Source of the DNA: Halieaceae bacterium UBA5044
GTDB lineage: Bacteria > Pseudomonadota > Gammaproteobacteria > Pseudomonadales > Halieaceae
Direction of reading: 5' to 3'
Length of the DNA: 64,000 nt
Assembly: GCA_002416125.1 (NCBI GenBank)
Contig: DIBU01000010.1
Location: 125,486-189,485 of the forward strand
Part shown: positions 41,103-49,381 of the stretch, in pieces
How the letters are laid out: the number at the start of each line of letters is the position of its first letter
How positions within the stretch are numbered: position 1 is the first letter of the stretch
Notes under the pieces: generated by a model
What the model was told of the DNA's origin: nothing
Database searches by the model: none
The model's input: only the letters and a program-made list of their open reading frames with translations
Made by a program: the position numbers and the translations under genes

Positions 41103-43756
41103 TTTCGGGTGGCCGCTGTGCAGGTGTGAAGACCGCCTTCGCTAACCACCGTCCACCGCTTGGCGCACTGCTACGTGCGATGGCGCTCACGGTTCTGGGC
41201 CTGTTGACCGCCTGCAGCAACTACCCTGTGGGTAATCCGCAGGCGGACGTATCCTTTGACCGCTCCGGGGGCGCGCTGCCGCTCTCCCCGGTGCCCCTGT
41301 TCCCCGTGGTGGAAGTCACCGTCAACGGGGTGCCGGGTTTCCGCTTTATCGTCGATACCGGTGCAACGCCCACGGCCATATTCCTGCACCAGGGGACTCG
41401 TCGCCTGGGCCTGCGGGGCACGGAAACCATCGGTGTGGGCGGTTCCGGCGGTGATGCGGAGAGAGCCCAGGCCTTTCTGGCCACCGATGTCGACCTCGAG
41501 ATCGGCCCCGTCGCCTTGCGGGGCATGACCGTCGCCGTCCTGCCCGCCGCCACCCTGCCGCCCCTGGGTACCGATGCCGATTTCGCAGTTGATGGCGTTA
41601 TCGGCTACGACCTGTTCTCGCGCTTTGCGATCGAGGTGGATACCGCGGCCGGAACCCTGCGTTTCCTCGACTCCAGCGATGTGCAACGCCCGCCCTCCGC
41701 AGTTGAGCTGCCTTTGGCGGTTCGCGACTATGACGCCTACGTGCAACTCCCTGTTGTGCTGGAGAATCAGCAGGAGGAGGTGCTGTCTGACCTGCATCTG
41801 GATACCGGTATGACCGGCTGGATGTCGTTGATCCCGGATAGCACACCCGCCCTGAAGCGGCCCGAATCGGGTTGGCTGAACACCGGGCGCGGCGTACAGG
41901 GCGATATTCAGAGCCTGCAGCAGTTTGGCAATGCGGTTCGCGTCGGGGACAAGGTGCTTGGCCCGTTCCTCACCAGCTACTCCGATGATGGCACCAGCAT
42001 GGGCCGCCAGGGCCGCCTCGGCTCGCGCCTGCTATCCCGTTTCACCTATACGGTGGATTATCCCGGTGAGCGTCTGCTACTCGTTCCGCGTGCCGACAGC
42101 TTTCGTGAACCAGAGCGCGGCTACCTTGGCCTCTGGGGTGTGCCGCACCAGGGCGGTATGCGGGTGTGGGTAGTGCAGCCCGGCTCCCCGGCAGACCTCG
42201 CCGGCATGCAGCCCGGACATTACCTCACTGTGAACGGCGAACCCTTTGCCGGAATGAGCTGGCCGGCGATGCATGACGCGCTGAACGGTGCACCGGACAC
42301 GGTGGTCGAGCTTTGCCGAGCCACAGCTGCGGCGCCGGATTGCCGCACGGCGGTGTTGGCCGACGCGGCGGTGCCTCCGCCGCTGCTGCCCCGGCAGGCC
42401 ACCGTCGTCCTGAGCGGCGTGTCGGTGCTGAAGTTCAGCGCGGAGGGGGCAGCGCTGGCGGCGGATCAGTCAGTGGTGATTGCCGCAGGCAAGATTCTGG
42501 CGGTCGGCGCTACGGGCAGTGTTGAGGTACCCCCGGGAGCGCAAGAGATCGCTGCCAACGGGCAGGTGCTGATGCCCGGGCTGGTCGATATGCACGTGCA
42601 TGTGTGGGACGAGGCCGAATTGCCCGCCTATCTCGCCTATGGGGTCACCACCGTGCGCAATGCCTCGGGTATGCCCTTTCTGCTGGACCTGGCTGCCGCG
42701 GTGACGGTGGGTCGTCTCGCGGGGCCCGACATTGTGACAACCGGGCCGATTCTCAACGGCAGTGGCCCCAATGCGCAGCTCAATCACGTGATCGTGGAAA
42801 CAGCGGCGGATGCGCGTGCCGCGGTGCTGCGCCAGCATGCACAGGGGTATCGGCATCTGAAGGTGTACTCCAATCTCGCCCCGGACGCCTACGCAGCCAT
42901 CCTTGCCGCTGCGGCGGAGCTGGGCATGAGCGTCATGGGCCATACGCCCGAGGGGCCACGCCTCGACGGCATACCGGCACAGCGCCCTTTCGTGATTCCC
43001 TTCGCATCGGTGCTCGATGACGAGCTGGCCAGCATTGAGCATGTGGAAAGCATTGTCTGGCACGGACTCGGCGAGCGACTTGACGAAACCGCGATGTGTC
43101 AGCTTGCGGAAGACATCGCTACTGCCGGTGTACCCGTGACCCCGACGCTGGTGGCTCACCATAATCTCCTGCAGGTTGCACGCAGTGATGGCGCCTATCT
43201 GCAGCGTGAGGGTGCAGATACCCTGAACCCGTTCATCGCGCAGATGGAACAGCCGGTGTATCAGTTCTGGAGCGCCCAGCCTGCGGATTACCGGGTAGAA
43301 CAGGATGCGTTTTACCTGCGGGCGACGAACTGCCTTTATCAGGCGGGTGTGACCCTGCTGGCGGGCTCCGACGCGGGTATTTTTGTCAACGTGCCGGGCC
43401 TGTCGCTGCTGGATGAACTGGAACTCCTGCAGGCATCCGGCCTGCCGCCGGCCGCGGTGCTGCGCACTGTCACGGTGAATCCCGCACTGGTGCTGGGTCG
43501 CGCCGACAGTCATGGCCGCGTGGCGGCCGGGTTCGAGGCCGATCTGCTGCTTTTGCCCGGCGACCCGTTGCAGGACCTGTCGGTGTTGCGCCAGCCGGTG
43601 GCTGTGATCAGCGATGGGCGTTGGTATGATCGCGATGCGCGCGCGCGTCTGCTGCAACACGCTGCGGCAGCGCGTTCCCTGCAGCGCAGCGAACAGCGTG
43701 TTCTGCAGGCGATGGCCGAGCAGGGCACATCACTGGAAGGTGTACCAATGCCATGA
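41099..43756 (+). CDS. Fusion: retropepsin-like protease - PDZ - amidohydrolase, lipoprotein
   Basis: 885 residues if read from GTG 41099; a GTG at 41126 or an ATG near 41180 is also possible, and the leader ALTVLGLLTACSNYP gives a lipobox at the Cys. The first 230 residues hold two aspartyl-protease half-sites (FIVDTGATPTAIFL and LHLDTGMTGWMSL), then a PDZ domain (GYLGLWGV..., VVQPGSPADLAGMQPGHYL). The last 440 are an amidohydrolase with VDMHVHVWDE, a Lys in HLKVYSNL, His residues in VMGHTPEG and IEHVESI, and the Asp of LAGSDAGIF. All metal ligands are intact. Protease and hydrolase in one extracytoplasmic lipoprotein is unusual. It is coupled to phnA by ATGA. Confidence 0.88.
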   Translation: MISGGRCAGVKTAFANHRPPLGALLRAMALTVLGLLTACSNYPVGNPQADVSFDRSGGALPLSPVPLFPVVEVTVNGVPGFRFIVDTGATPTAIFLHQGTRRLGLRGTETIGVGGSGGDAERAQAFLATDVDLEIGPVALRGMTVAVLPAATLPPLGTDADFAVDGVIGYDLFSRFAIEVDTAAGTLRFLDSSDVQRPPSAVELPLAVRDYDAYVQLPVVLENQQEEVLSDLHLDTGMTGWMSLIPDSTPALKRPESGWLNTGRGVQGDIQSLQQFGNAVRVGDKVLGPFLTSYSDDGTSMGRQGRLGSRLLSRFTYTVDYPGERLLLVPRADSFREPERGYLGLWGVPHQGGMRVWVVQPGSPADLAGMQPGHYLTVNGEPFAGMSWPAMHDALNGAPDTVVELCRATAAAPDCRTAVLADAAVPPPLLPRQATVVLSGVSVLKFSAEGAALAADQSVVIAAGKILAVGATGSVEVPPGAQEIAANGQVLMPGLVDMHVHVWDEAELPAYLAYGVTTVRNASGMPFLLDLAAAVTVGRLAGPDIVTTGPILNGSGPNAQLNHVIVETAADARAAVLRQHAQGYRHLKVYSNLAPDAYAAILAAAAELGMSVMGHTPEGPRLDGIPAQRPFVIPFASVLDDELASIEHVESIVWHGLGERLDETAMCQLAEDIATAGVPVTPTLVAHHNLLQVARSDGAYLQREGADTLNPFIAQMEQPVYQFWSAQPADYRVEQDAFYLRATNCLYQAGVTLLAGSDAGIFVNVPGLSLLDELELLQASGLPPAAVLRTVTVNPALVLGRADSHGRVAAGFEADLLLLPGDPLQDLSVLRQPVAVISDGRWYDRDARARLLQHAAAARSLQRSEQRVLQAMAEQGTSLEGVPMP

Positions 43757-44094
43757 GTAATCTGCCGGCCTGCCCCGAATGCCATTCCCCCTACGCCTAC
43801 GAACAGGGCGCCTTTCTCGTGTGCCCGGAATGCGGACATGAGTGGCATCCCGCCGACACCGCTGACCCGGCGGATGAGCCGCAGGTTGTCTGCGATGCCA
43901 ACGGCAACCCGCTGGCGGATGGCGATACGGTTACGGTCATCAAAGACCTCAAGGTAAAAGGCTCTTCGCTGGTGGTGAAAGTCGGGACGCGAGTGAAGAA
44001 TATTCGCCTGGTGGCGGGCGACCACGACATCGACTGTAAAATTGACGGAATAGGTGCAATGAAGCTGAAATCCGACTTCGTGAAGAAAGCATGA
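43753..44094 (+). CDS. PhnA/YjdM-like zinc-ribbon protein
   Basis: 113 residues. The N-terminal zinc ribbon (CPECHSPYAYEQGAFLVCPECGHEW, four cysteines) and the C-terminal SH3-like half (DGDTVTVIKDLKVKGSS, GTRVKNIRLV, FVKKA at the end) are as in PhnA (YjdM). Its link to phosphonates is historical; molecular function is unclear. Overlaps both neighbours by 4 bp. Confidence 0.94.
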   Translation: MSNLPACPECHSPYAYEQGAFLVCPECGHEWHPADTADPADEPQVVCDANGNPLADGDTVTVIKDLKVKGSSLVVKVGTRVKNIRLVAGDHDIDCKIDGIGAMKLKSDFVKKA

Positions 44095-44573
44095 CGGCCC
44101 CGGCTGATGCGGAGCGCTTCATGCGCCGCGCGCTTGAACTCGGTCGTCACGCGGCGGATACCGGGGAGGGCGGCCCTTTTGGCGCGGTGATCGTGCGTGA
44201 CGGGGAGATCGTGGGCGAGGGCTGGAACCGGGTGATTGCGTCCAGCGACCCCACGGCTCACGGTGAGGTCATGGCCATTCGCGACGCCTGTGCACAAGCG
44301 GGCCTGTTCAGCCTGGAAGGCTGTGATATCTACACCAGCGGCGAACCCTGCCCGATGTGCCTTGGCGCCATTTACTGGGCCCGGCTGCGTCATGTGTATT
44401 TCGGATTTTCCATTGAGGACGCGGAACGCGTGGGTTTCGACGACAGGCGTTTCTACGCCGAGCTGGCACTGCCGCCTGCGCGGCGTGCTGTGGGCCAGAC
44501 GCAGATTCTCGGCGAGGAGGCCTGCGAGGTACTGGACGCCTATCTGGGCCAGCCTGATCGCGCGCGCTATTGA
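44091..44573 (+). CDS. Nucleoside/guanine deaminase (CMP/dCMP deaminase fold)
   Basis: 160 residues. The zinc site is HGEVMAIRDA (His and catalytic Glu) and SGEPCPMCLGAIYWAR (two Cys). GGPFGAVIVRDG, the ending after LGQPDRARY and the overall length fit guanine deaminases of the GuaD type better than tRNA deaminase TadA. It would convert guanine to xanthine. Overlaps phnA by 4 bp, so in an operon. Confidence 0.9.
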   Translation: MTAPADAERFMRRALELGRHAADTGEGGPFGAVIVRDGEIVGEGWNRVIASSDPTAHGEVMAIRDACAQAGLFSLEGCDIYTSGEPCPMCLGAIYWARLRHVYFGFSIEDAERVGFDDRRFYAELALPPARRAVGQTQILGEEACEVLDAYLGQPDRARY

Positions 44574-44584
44574 GGGAACAGCCT

Positions 44585-45502
44585 GTGTCAGAACTTATCC
44601 TGCATCACTACGCACTGTCGCCCTTCAGCCAGAAGATTCGCAGCATGCTGGGTTACACCGGGCTGGCATGGCAGTCCGCCCTGACGCGAGAGATGCCACC
44701 GCGCCCCGGGCTGGCGCGCCTGGCGGGCGGCTACCGCAAGATTCCGGTGGCGCAATGTGGCGCCGATGTATTCTGCGATTCGCGGACCATCGCAGCTGAA
44801 ATTGCCACACTGGCAGGCAACCCGGCACTGGCGCTGGAAAACCTCGATGAGGAAGCCGCGGCCTGGGCGGTGCGGGCAGATGGCGAGCTGTTTTTCCCCT
44901 GCGTGCTGACCGGCGGCACCCGAGCACTGCAACGCAAGGTGCGGGAGCAGATGTCCTGGCTGGATATCGGGCGCTTCATGCTCGATCGACTCTCCATGGG
45001 CCGCAAGGCGGCGGTCAGGATGCCCGGGCGCGGCGAAGCCCGGACGCTGGTGATGCAACACCTCGCCGCCATCGAGGCGCAGCTGCAGTCGCACTTCCTG
45101 TTCGGTGCCGAGCCCAATCACGCCGACTTTTCCACTTACCACGGCCTGTGGTTCATGCGGGAACTCGGTGAGTCGCCGTTGCTGGAGGACTTCCCGCGGA
45201 CCCTTGCGTGGATGGCACGCATGGGGTGTTTCGGCGTTGGCAGCCCTCACGAGATTACCGTGGATGAGGCCCTGCTGGCTGCCGCAGCGGCGGAGCCGCG
45301 TCCGATCCCGGCGGCACAGCGGCGCGGCGCGGATGTGGGCAAGCCGGTGCGCATTGCGCCGCAGGATTACGGCCAGACGCCAACGGATGGCGTTCTGGTG
45401 GGTGTTGCGGCCCAGCGCTGGATTCTGGCGCGCGAGGTGCCTGGCCTCGGCACTTTGCATGTACACTTTCCACGACAGGGTTATACCCTCACCCGCGTGT
45501 AA
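44585..45502 (+). CDS. Glutathione S-transferase-like protein
   Basis: 305 residues. The thioredoxin-like N-terminal part (LILHHYALSPFSQKIRSML) carries Ser/Tyr candidates for glutathione activation; KIPVAQCG has the cis-Pro. A helical C-terminal domain follows, and a C-terminal extension of about 80 residues (PVRIAPQDYGQTP, LHVHFPRQGY) not present in plain GSTs. The GTG at 44585 has GAGGG 9 nt upstream and gives the usual family N-terminus; a TTG at 44570 overlaps the previous stop. Confidence 0.85.
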   Translation: MSELILHHYALSPFSQKIRSMLGYTGLAWQSALTREMPPRPGLARLAGGYRKIPVAQCGADVFCDSRTIAAEIATLAGNPALALENLDEEAAAWAVRADGELFFPCVLTGGTRALQRKVREQMSWLDIGRFMLDRLSMGRKAAVRMPGRGEARTLVMQHLAAIEAQLQSHFLFGAEPNHADFSTYHGLWFMRELGESPLLEDFPRTLAWMARMGCFGVGSPHEITVDEALLAAAAAEPRPIPAAQRRGADVGKPVRIAPQDYGQTPTDGVLVGVAAQRWILAREVPGLGTLHVHFPRQGYTLTRV

Positions 45503-45523
45503 GCACGGACAGACGAGCAGGCA

Positions 45524-45985
45524 ATGGATGACAGGAATACAACCCGGCTGAAGCACAGCCGCGCCTACGCCCGCGCCAGCCGTCGGGCGCGGGTCGTTAT
45601 GGAGCAGCCGGGTGGGTTGTCGGCGCTGGCGGCGTCCGCGGGCAAGAAAGCGGCGGCCCGCAGCGGTGCGCTTGCCGGGATCTGGCAGTCGGTTCAGGAT
45701 GCCCTGCGGCTGGTGCGCGCCTATGCCAGCGGCACTTACCGGGAGATACCGTGGCAGTCACTGCTGATGCTGGTAGCCGCTGTGGTGTACTTCGTCATGC
45801 CGGTGGATGCCGTGCCCGACATACTGCTGGGCTTTGGTTTGCTGGATGATGCGGCGATCCTGGGCTGGACACTGCGCACGCTGGACGGTGACCTCAAACG
45901 CTTTCGCGCCTGGGAGGCACGCAACGAACCCGCGACGTCCGCTCCCGGCGCCGACCCAGGTGCGGCGGGGGATATCGATACCTGA
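45524..45985 (+). CDS. YkvA/DUF1232 membrane protein
   Basis: 153 residues. The DUF1232 motif is YREIPWQSLLMLVAAVVYFV followed by MPVDAVPDILLGFGLLDDAAILGW, giving one or two membrane helices. Short basic N-terminal part. Function unknown. Confidence 0.93.
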   Translation: MDDRNTTRLKHSRAYARASRRARVVMEQPGGLSALAASAGKKAAARSGALAGIWQSVQDALRLVRAYASGTYREIPWQSLLMLVAAVVYFVMPVDAVPDILLGFGLLDDAAILGWTLRTLDGDLKRFRAWEARNEPATSAPGADPGAAGDIDT

Positions 45986-46106
45986 AGCGCAGGCACGGTC
46001 GCGTGCTGCCAATCTATTGAACCAGCCGCCGGTGATGCGCCAGCCTGCGCGACATATTTGATCGCTGCTGGCTACCATGGGGGCTTCACGCCGACAGGAC
46101 TCCACT

Positions 46107-47204
46107 ATGACACTGGCCATGCTCCGCCCCGTTCGCCTCGGGGCGATAGACCTGAAAAACCGCATCCTCATGGCGCCCATGACCCGTGCTCGTGCGCCCT
46201 CCCGCGTGCCCACGCCGTCAATGGTCGAGTACTACCGCCAGCGAGCTGGCGCGGGCCTGATTATCACCGAGGCGACGCAGATCTCACAACAGGGCACGGG
46301 TACCCTGGCCACACCGGGGATTCACACGTCGGAGCAGATTGCCGGTTGGCGCGCGGTCACAGAGGCGGTGCATGGCGCTGGCGGCCGCATTGTCTGTCAG
46401 ATATGGCACTGCGGGCGCGTGTCCCACAGCGTATTCCAGGAAGGGGGCGCAGCACCCGTGGCGCCCTCTGCGGTACGGGGAGCCATTCGCACCTTCACGG
46501 AAGAAGGTTTTGTGCCGACATCGCAACCGCGCGCGCTCTCACTGGATGAAATCCCTGCCGTGGTGAACGACTTTCGCCAGGCCGCTCGCAATGCCCTGGA
46601 CGCAGGCTTTGATGGCGTACAGATCCACGGCGCCAACGGCTATCTCATCGACCAGTTTCTGCGCGATGGGGTTAACCAGCGCGAGGATCGTTACGGTGGC
46701 AGTATCGAGAACCGTTGCCGGTTTCTGCTGGAGGTCACGGACGCGGTCATCGACGAGGTGGGCGCGGACCGCACCGCGGTGCGCCTGTCGCCCTTCTCGA
46801 CCACCTGGGATTGCCATGACAGCCAGCCGGCACCGCTGTTCCAGCATGCCATCGCGCAGCTTGGGCCGCGCGGTCTGGCGTTTCTGGAAATTGTTGAGCG
46901 TGTCTATGAATCCTCCGTCAGCGGCAGCGCTGTAGAAGCACAGGAGGGTTTCGGCATTGATGACCTGCGGGCGGGCTATCGCGGCCCGCTGGTGCTGAAC
47001 GGTGGCTACAACCGCGAACGCAGCGAGGCGGTGCTGGCGGCGGGCGGTGCGGCGGCGGTGTCCATTGCGCGGCCCTATATGTTCACGCCCGACCTGGTGC
47101 AGCGCTTTGCGATCGACGCGCCGCTTAATCCCCCGGGGGACGACGCCGCGGTTTACGGCGGCGGCGATGCGGGTTATATCGATTTTCCGACCCTGCAGGG
47201 CTGA
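46107..47204 (+). CDS. Old yellow enzyme family NADH:flavin oxidoreductase (NemA-like)
   Basis: 365 residues from ATG 46107. TIM-barrel FMN enzyme: RVLMAPMTR-type ILMAPMTRARA at residues 20-30, QIWHCGRVSH, FDGVQIHGANGYLIDQFL, DRYGGSIENRCRF, and the FMN phosphate region GGYNRERSEAVLAAG. The residues HGANGYL and the active Tyr position suit alkene reductases that act on enals, nitro compounds and nitrate esters. Stand-alone gene. Confidence 0.93.
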   Translation: MTLAMLRPVRLGAIDLKNRILMAPMTRARAPSRVPTPSMVEYYRQRAGAGLIITEATQISQQGTGTLATPGIHTSEQIAGWRAVTEAVHGAGGRIVCQIWHCGRVSHSVFQEGGAAPVAPSAVRGAIRTFTEEGFVPTSQPRALSLDEIPAVVNDFRQAARNALDAGFDGVQIHGANGYLIDQFLRDGVNQREDRYGGSIENRCRFLLEVTDAVIDEVGADRTAVRLSPFSTTWDCHDSQPAPLFQHAIAQLGPRGLAFLEIVERVYESSVSGSAVEAQEGFGIDDLRAGYRGPLVLNGGYNRERSEAVLAAGGAAAVSIARPYMFTPDLVQRFAIDAPLNPPGDDAAVYGGGDAGYIDFPTLQG

Positions 47205-47273
47205 GTGCGGCCCTGTGGGCTCTGTCGCTACAGGGTGACCGTCGTTTGCGCTGGCGCGGCGCAGGGGAGCTGA

Positions 47274-48434
47274 ATGGCAGCGGTGTTTGAGGTGTTCTGG
47301 CGCTTTCTGCTGCTCGGCTGTGTCAGCTTTGGCGGGCCGGCGGCGCACATCGGCTATTTCCAGCAGGTTTTTGTCCAGCGCCTACACTGGCTGAGCGCCG
47401 CTGATTACGCGCAGCTGGTCGCCCTGAGCCAGTTCCTGCCCGGCCCGGGGTCCAGCCAGGTTGGCTTTGCCCTGGGTCACCGGCGCGCCGGATTGCCGGG
47501 CGCACTGGCGGCATTCGTCGGATTCACGCTGCCGTCGTTTTTGCTCATGCTGAGTCTGGCGCTGTTTGCGGCGCAGTCTGCCGAAGCGCACTGGCTGGAT
47601 GGCCTGGTGCGGGGCCTGAAGCTCCTGGCCGCGGTGGTGGTGGCGGAGGCGGTGCGCAGTATGGCGTTGATGTTCTGCCGTCACTGGCTGGGGGCCGCGC
47701 TCGCGGTTGCCACCGCGCTGTTGCTGCTGTGGAGTGCGGCGGGGTGGTTGCCGTATCTGGCGCTGCTGGTGGCAGCCCTGTTGGGGGCCGCAGTGCTGCC
47801 TGCGCAGGTCGACCCAACGGCGCCGGCACCCTCAACTGCAGGGCCGCGTTGGTCACCGCTGGTCGTGTTTTGCCTGCTCTTCGGGCTGCTGCCCGTGCTG
47901 GCCGATGTCAGCGCGGAGTGGCGGCTGTCCAGTCAGTTCTATCACAGCGGTAGCCTGGTGTTCGGCGGTGGCCACGTGGTGTTGCCCCTGCTGCAGCAGC
48001 AGGTGGGTGACGCGCTGGGCGAAGACCGCTTTCTGCTGGGGTATGCCGCAGCGCAGGCAGTGCCCGGGCCGATGTTTTCCCTGGCGGCATTCCTCGGCGC
48101 TGAGCTGCTCCCTGCGAGGCCGGTATGGGGTGCCCTGTTGGCCACCCTGGCGATTTTCCTGCCGGGATTTCTGCTGGTGTTGGGTTTGCAGACGGCCTGG
48201 CGCGCGGTGGCGGCACGCCCGCGCGTGCTGGGCCTGGTCGCGGGGGTCAATGCGGCAGTGGTGGGCCTGCTTGCTGCCGCCTGGGTGAACCCGATTGCCG
48301 GCAGTGCCCTGCACGGCTGGCTGGATGTGCTGCTGGTCACGGTGGGTTGGGCAGTGCTGCTGCGCTGGCGCCCGCCGATACTGGTGCTGGTGGCGGGGTT
48401 TGCCGCTATCGGTCTGCTGATGGGGGCCGCATGA
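47274..48434 (+). CDS. chrA: Chromate transporter ChrA
   Basis: 386 residues. Both half-repeats are present, with the ChrA signatures LLGCVSFGGPAAHIGYF at residues 12-28 and a related FGGGHVVLPLLQQQV in the second half, and the PGP loop QFLPGPGSSQVGF and QAVPGPMFSLAAF. It exports chromate (or sulfate-like ions) across the inner membrane. No chrB regulator next to it. Confidence 0.95.
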   Translation: MAAVFEVFWRFLLLGCVSFGGPAAHIGYFQQVFVQRLHWLSAADYAQLVALSQFLPGPGSSQVGFALGHRRAGLPGALAAFVGFTLPSFLLMLSLALFAAQSAEAHWLDGLVRGLKLLAAVVVAEAVRSMALMFCRHWLGAALAVATALLLLWSAAGWLPYLALLVAALLGAAVLPAQVDPTAPAPSTAGPRWSPLVVFCLLFGLLPVLADVSAEWRLSSQFYHSGSLVFGGGHVVLPLLQQQVGDALGEDRFLLGYAAAQAVPGPMFSLAAFLGAELLPARPVWGALLATLAIFLPGFLLVLGLQTAWRAVAARPRVLGLVAGVNAAVVGLLAAAWVNPIAGSALHGWLDVLLVTVGWAVLLRWRPPILVLVAGFAAIGLLMGAA

Positions 48435-48543
48435 GCCGCTGTCGCAAGCCGTGCTTTGGCACCGGCAACGTCCCGCGTTACACTGGCTGAATACGGTTGT
48501 AAGCAGCGTTTGCTGTTGTCTTTAACTTTACGGGAAGCCCATT

Positions 48544-48831
48544 ATGTCCAACGAAGGTTATCACGAACCCATTGCTGAACTGAGCGACGAGACCCGCGAT
48601 ATGCACCGCGCCATTGTGTCCCTGATGGAAGAGCTGGAGGCGGTGGATTGGTACAACCAGCGTATGGACGCCTGCAAGGATCCAGAGCTCAAGGCAATAC
48701 TGCGACACAATCGCGATGAGGAAAAAGAGCACGCGGCCATGGTGCTGGAGTGGATTCGCCGGCGTGACCCGGTCATGGATAAAGAGCTCAAAGACTACCT
48801 GTTTACCGACAAGACCATCGCGCACGAGTAA
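48544..48831 (+). CDS. EncFtn-like encapsulated-ferritin protein, orphan
   Basis: 95 residues. DETRDMHRAIVSLMEELEAVDWYNQR and HNRDEEKEHAAM, key residues E (EELEAVDWY) and E-x-x-H, match the encapsulin-associated ferritins that make an annular decamer and oxidise Fe2+. The usual C-terminal cargo tail that docks in the encapsulin shell is missing (ends DKTIAHE), and no shell gene is near. ATG follows a long untranslated stretch with GGGAAG at -9. Whether it is assembled alone or with an unlinked shell is open. Confidence 0.88.
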   Translation: MSNEGYHEPIAELSDETRDMHRAIVSLMEELEAVDWYNQRMDACKDPELKAILRHNRDEEKEHAAMVLEWIRRRDPVMDKELKDYLFTDKTIAHE

Positions 48832-48863
48832 GCCGGCAGCGTCCCTGGCTGCCGGCGCGGCGG

Positions 48864-49199
48864 TCAGGGCATTGAAATGCCCATCAGCTGCCATTCACCC
48901 GCCTGGTCATCGTGTTCCGTGTAGCGGTACTTGACCTTCGCGCCATCGGGCGCGTTTTCGATCATGGCGTTTTTGGGTTCCTTGAACTGGATGCGGCTGC
49001 GGCGCTCAAGCTGGCACTTGCTGCCGGATTCAGCCCGTTGCGACGAATGGAACGCCACATAGACGTCGCGCCCCATCTGCTCGGCCTTTTTCTTGTCCAC
49101 GGTCCCTTCCAGGATGCAGTCCTGTGTCACTTCCGCAACGCTGACTGCGGAAAACAGGGGCAGGCTGGCGATGATCAGTGCCTTGCTGATGAACCTCAT
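48864..49199 (-). CDS. Exported small protein, unknown function
   Basis: 111 residues with signal peptide (MRFISKALIIASLPLFSAVSV-A) and two cysteines in the mature part (QDCILEG, SKCQLERR), probably a disulfide. The strong AAGGAGGT site 5 nt before the ATG decides the start. Positively charged C-terminal half; no family recognised. Convergent with the EncFtn gene. Confidence 0.82.
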   Translation of the reverse strand: MRFISKALIIASLPLFSAVSVAEVTQDCILEGTVDKKKAEQMGRDVYVAFHSSQRAESGSKCQLERRSRIQFKEPKNAMIENAPDGAKVKYRYTEHDDQAGEWQLMGISMP

Positions 49200-49381
49200 G
49201 GTGTACCTCCTTGCGGCGTTTCCCAACGCCGTTGTTATAGTGGCAGGCAGTTGTGCTGCAACCTGCGTAATCTTGTCCTCAGCTTAGAGCGAATACTGCC
49301 TGCTCATCTATCGCTGTCACCTCAATGTCACAATAAATTCACATTTGTAGTGTAGGCGGTATTGCGCGGACGCGGGGGGGG

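Noticed and set aside
42470..43660. 396-codon minus-strand frame inside the amidohydrolase fusion
   Set aside because: Antisense to a domain whose metal ligands are all intact; rich in His/Arg/Gln as typical for shadow frames.
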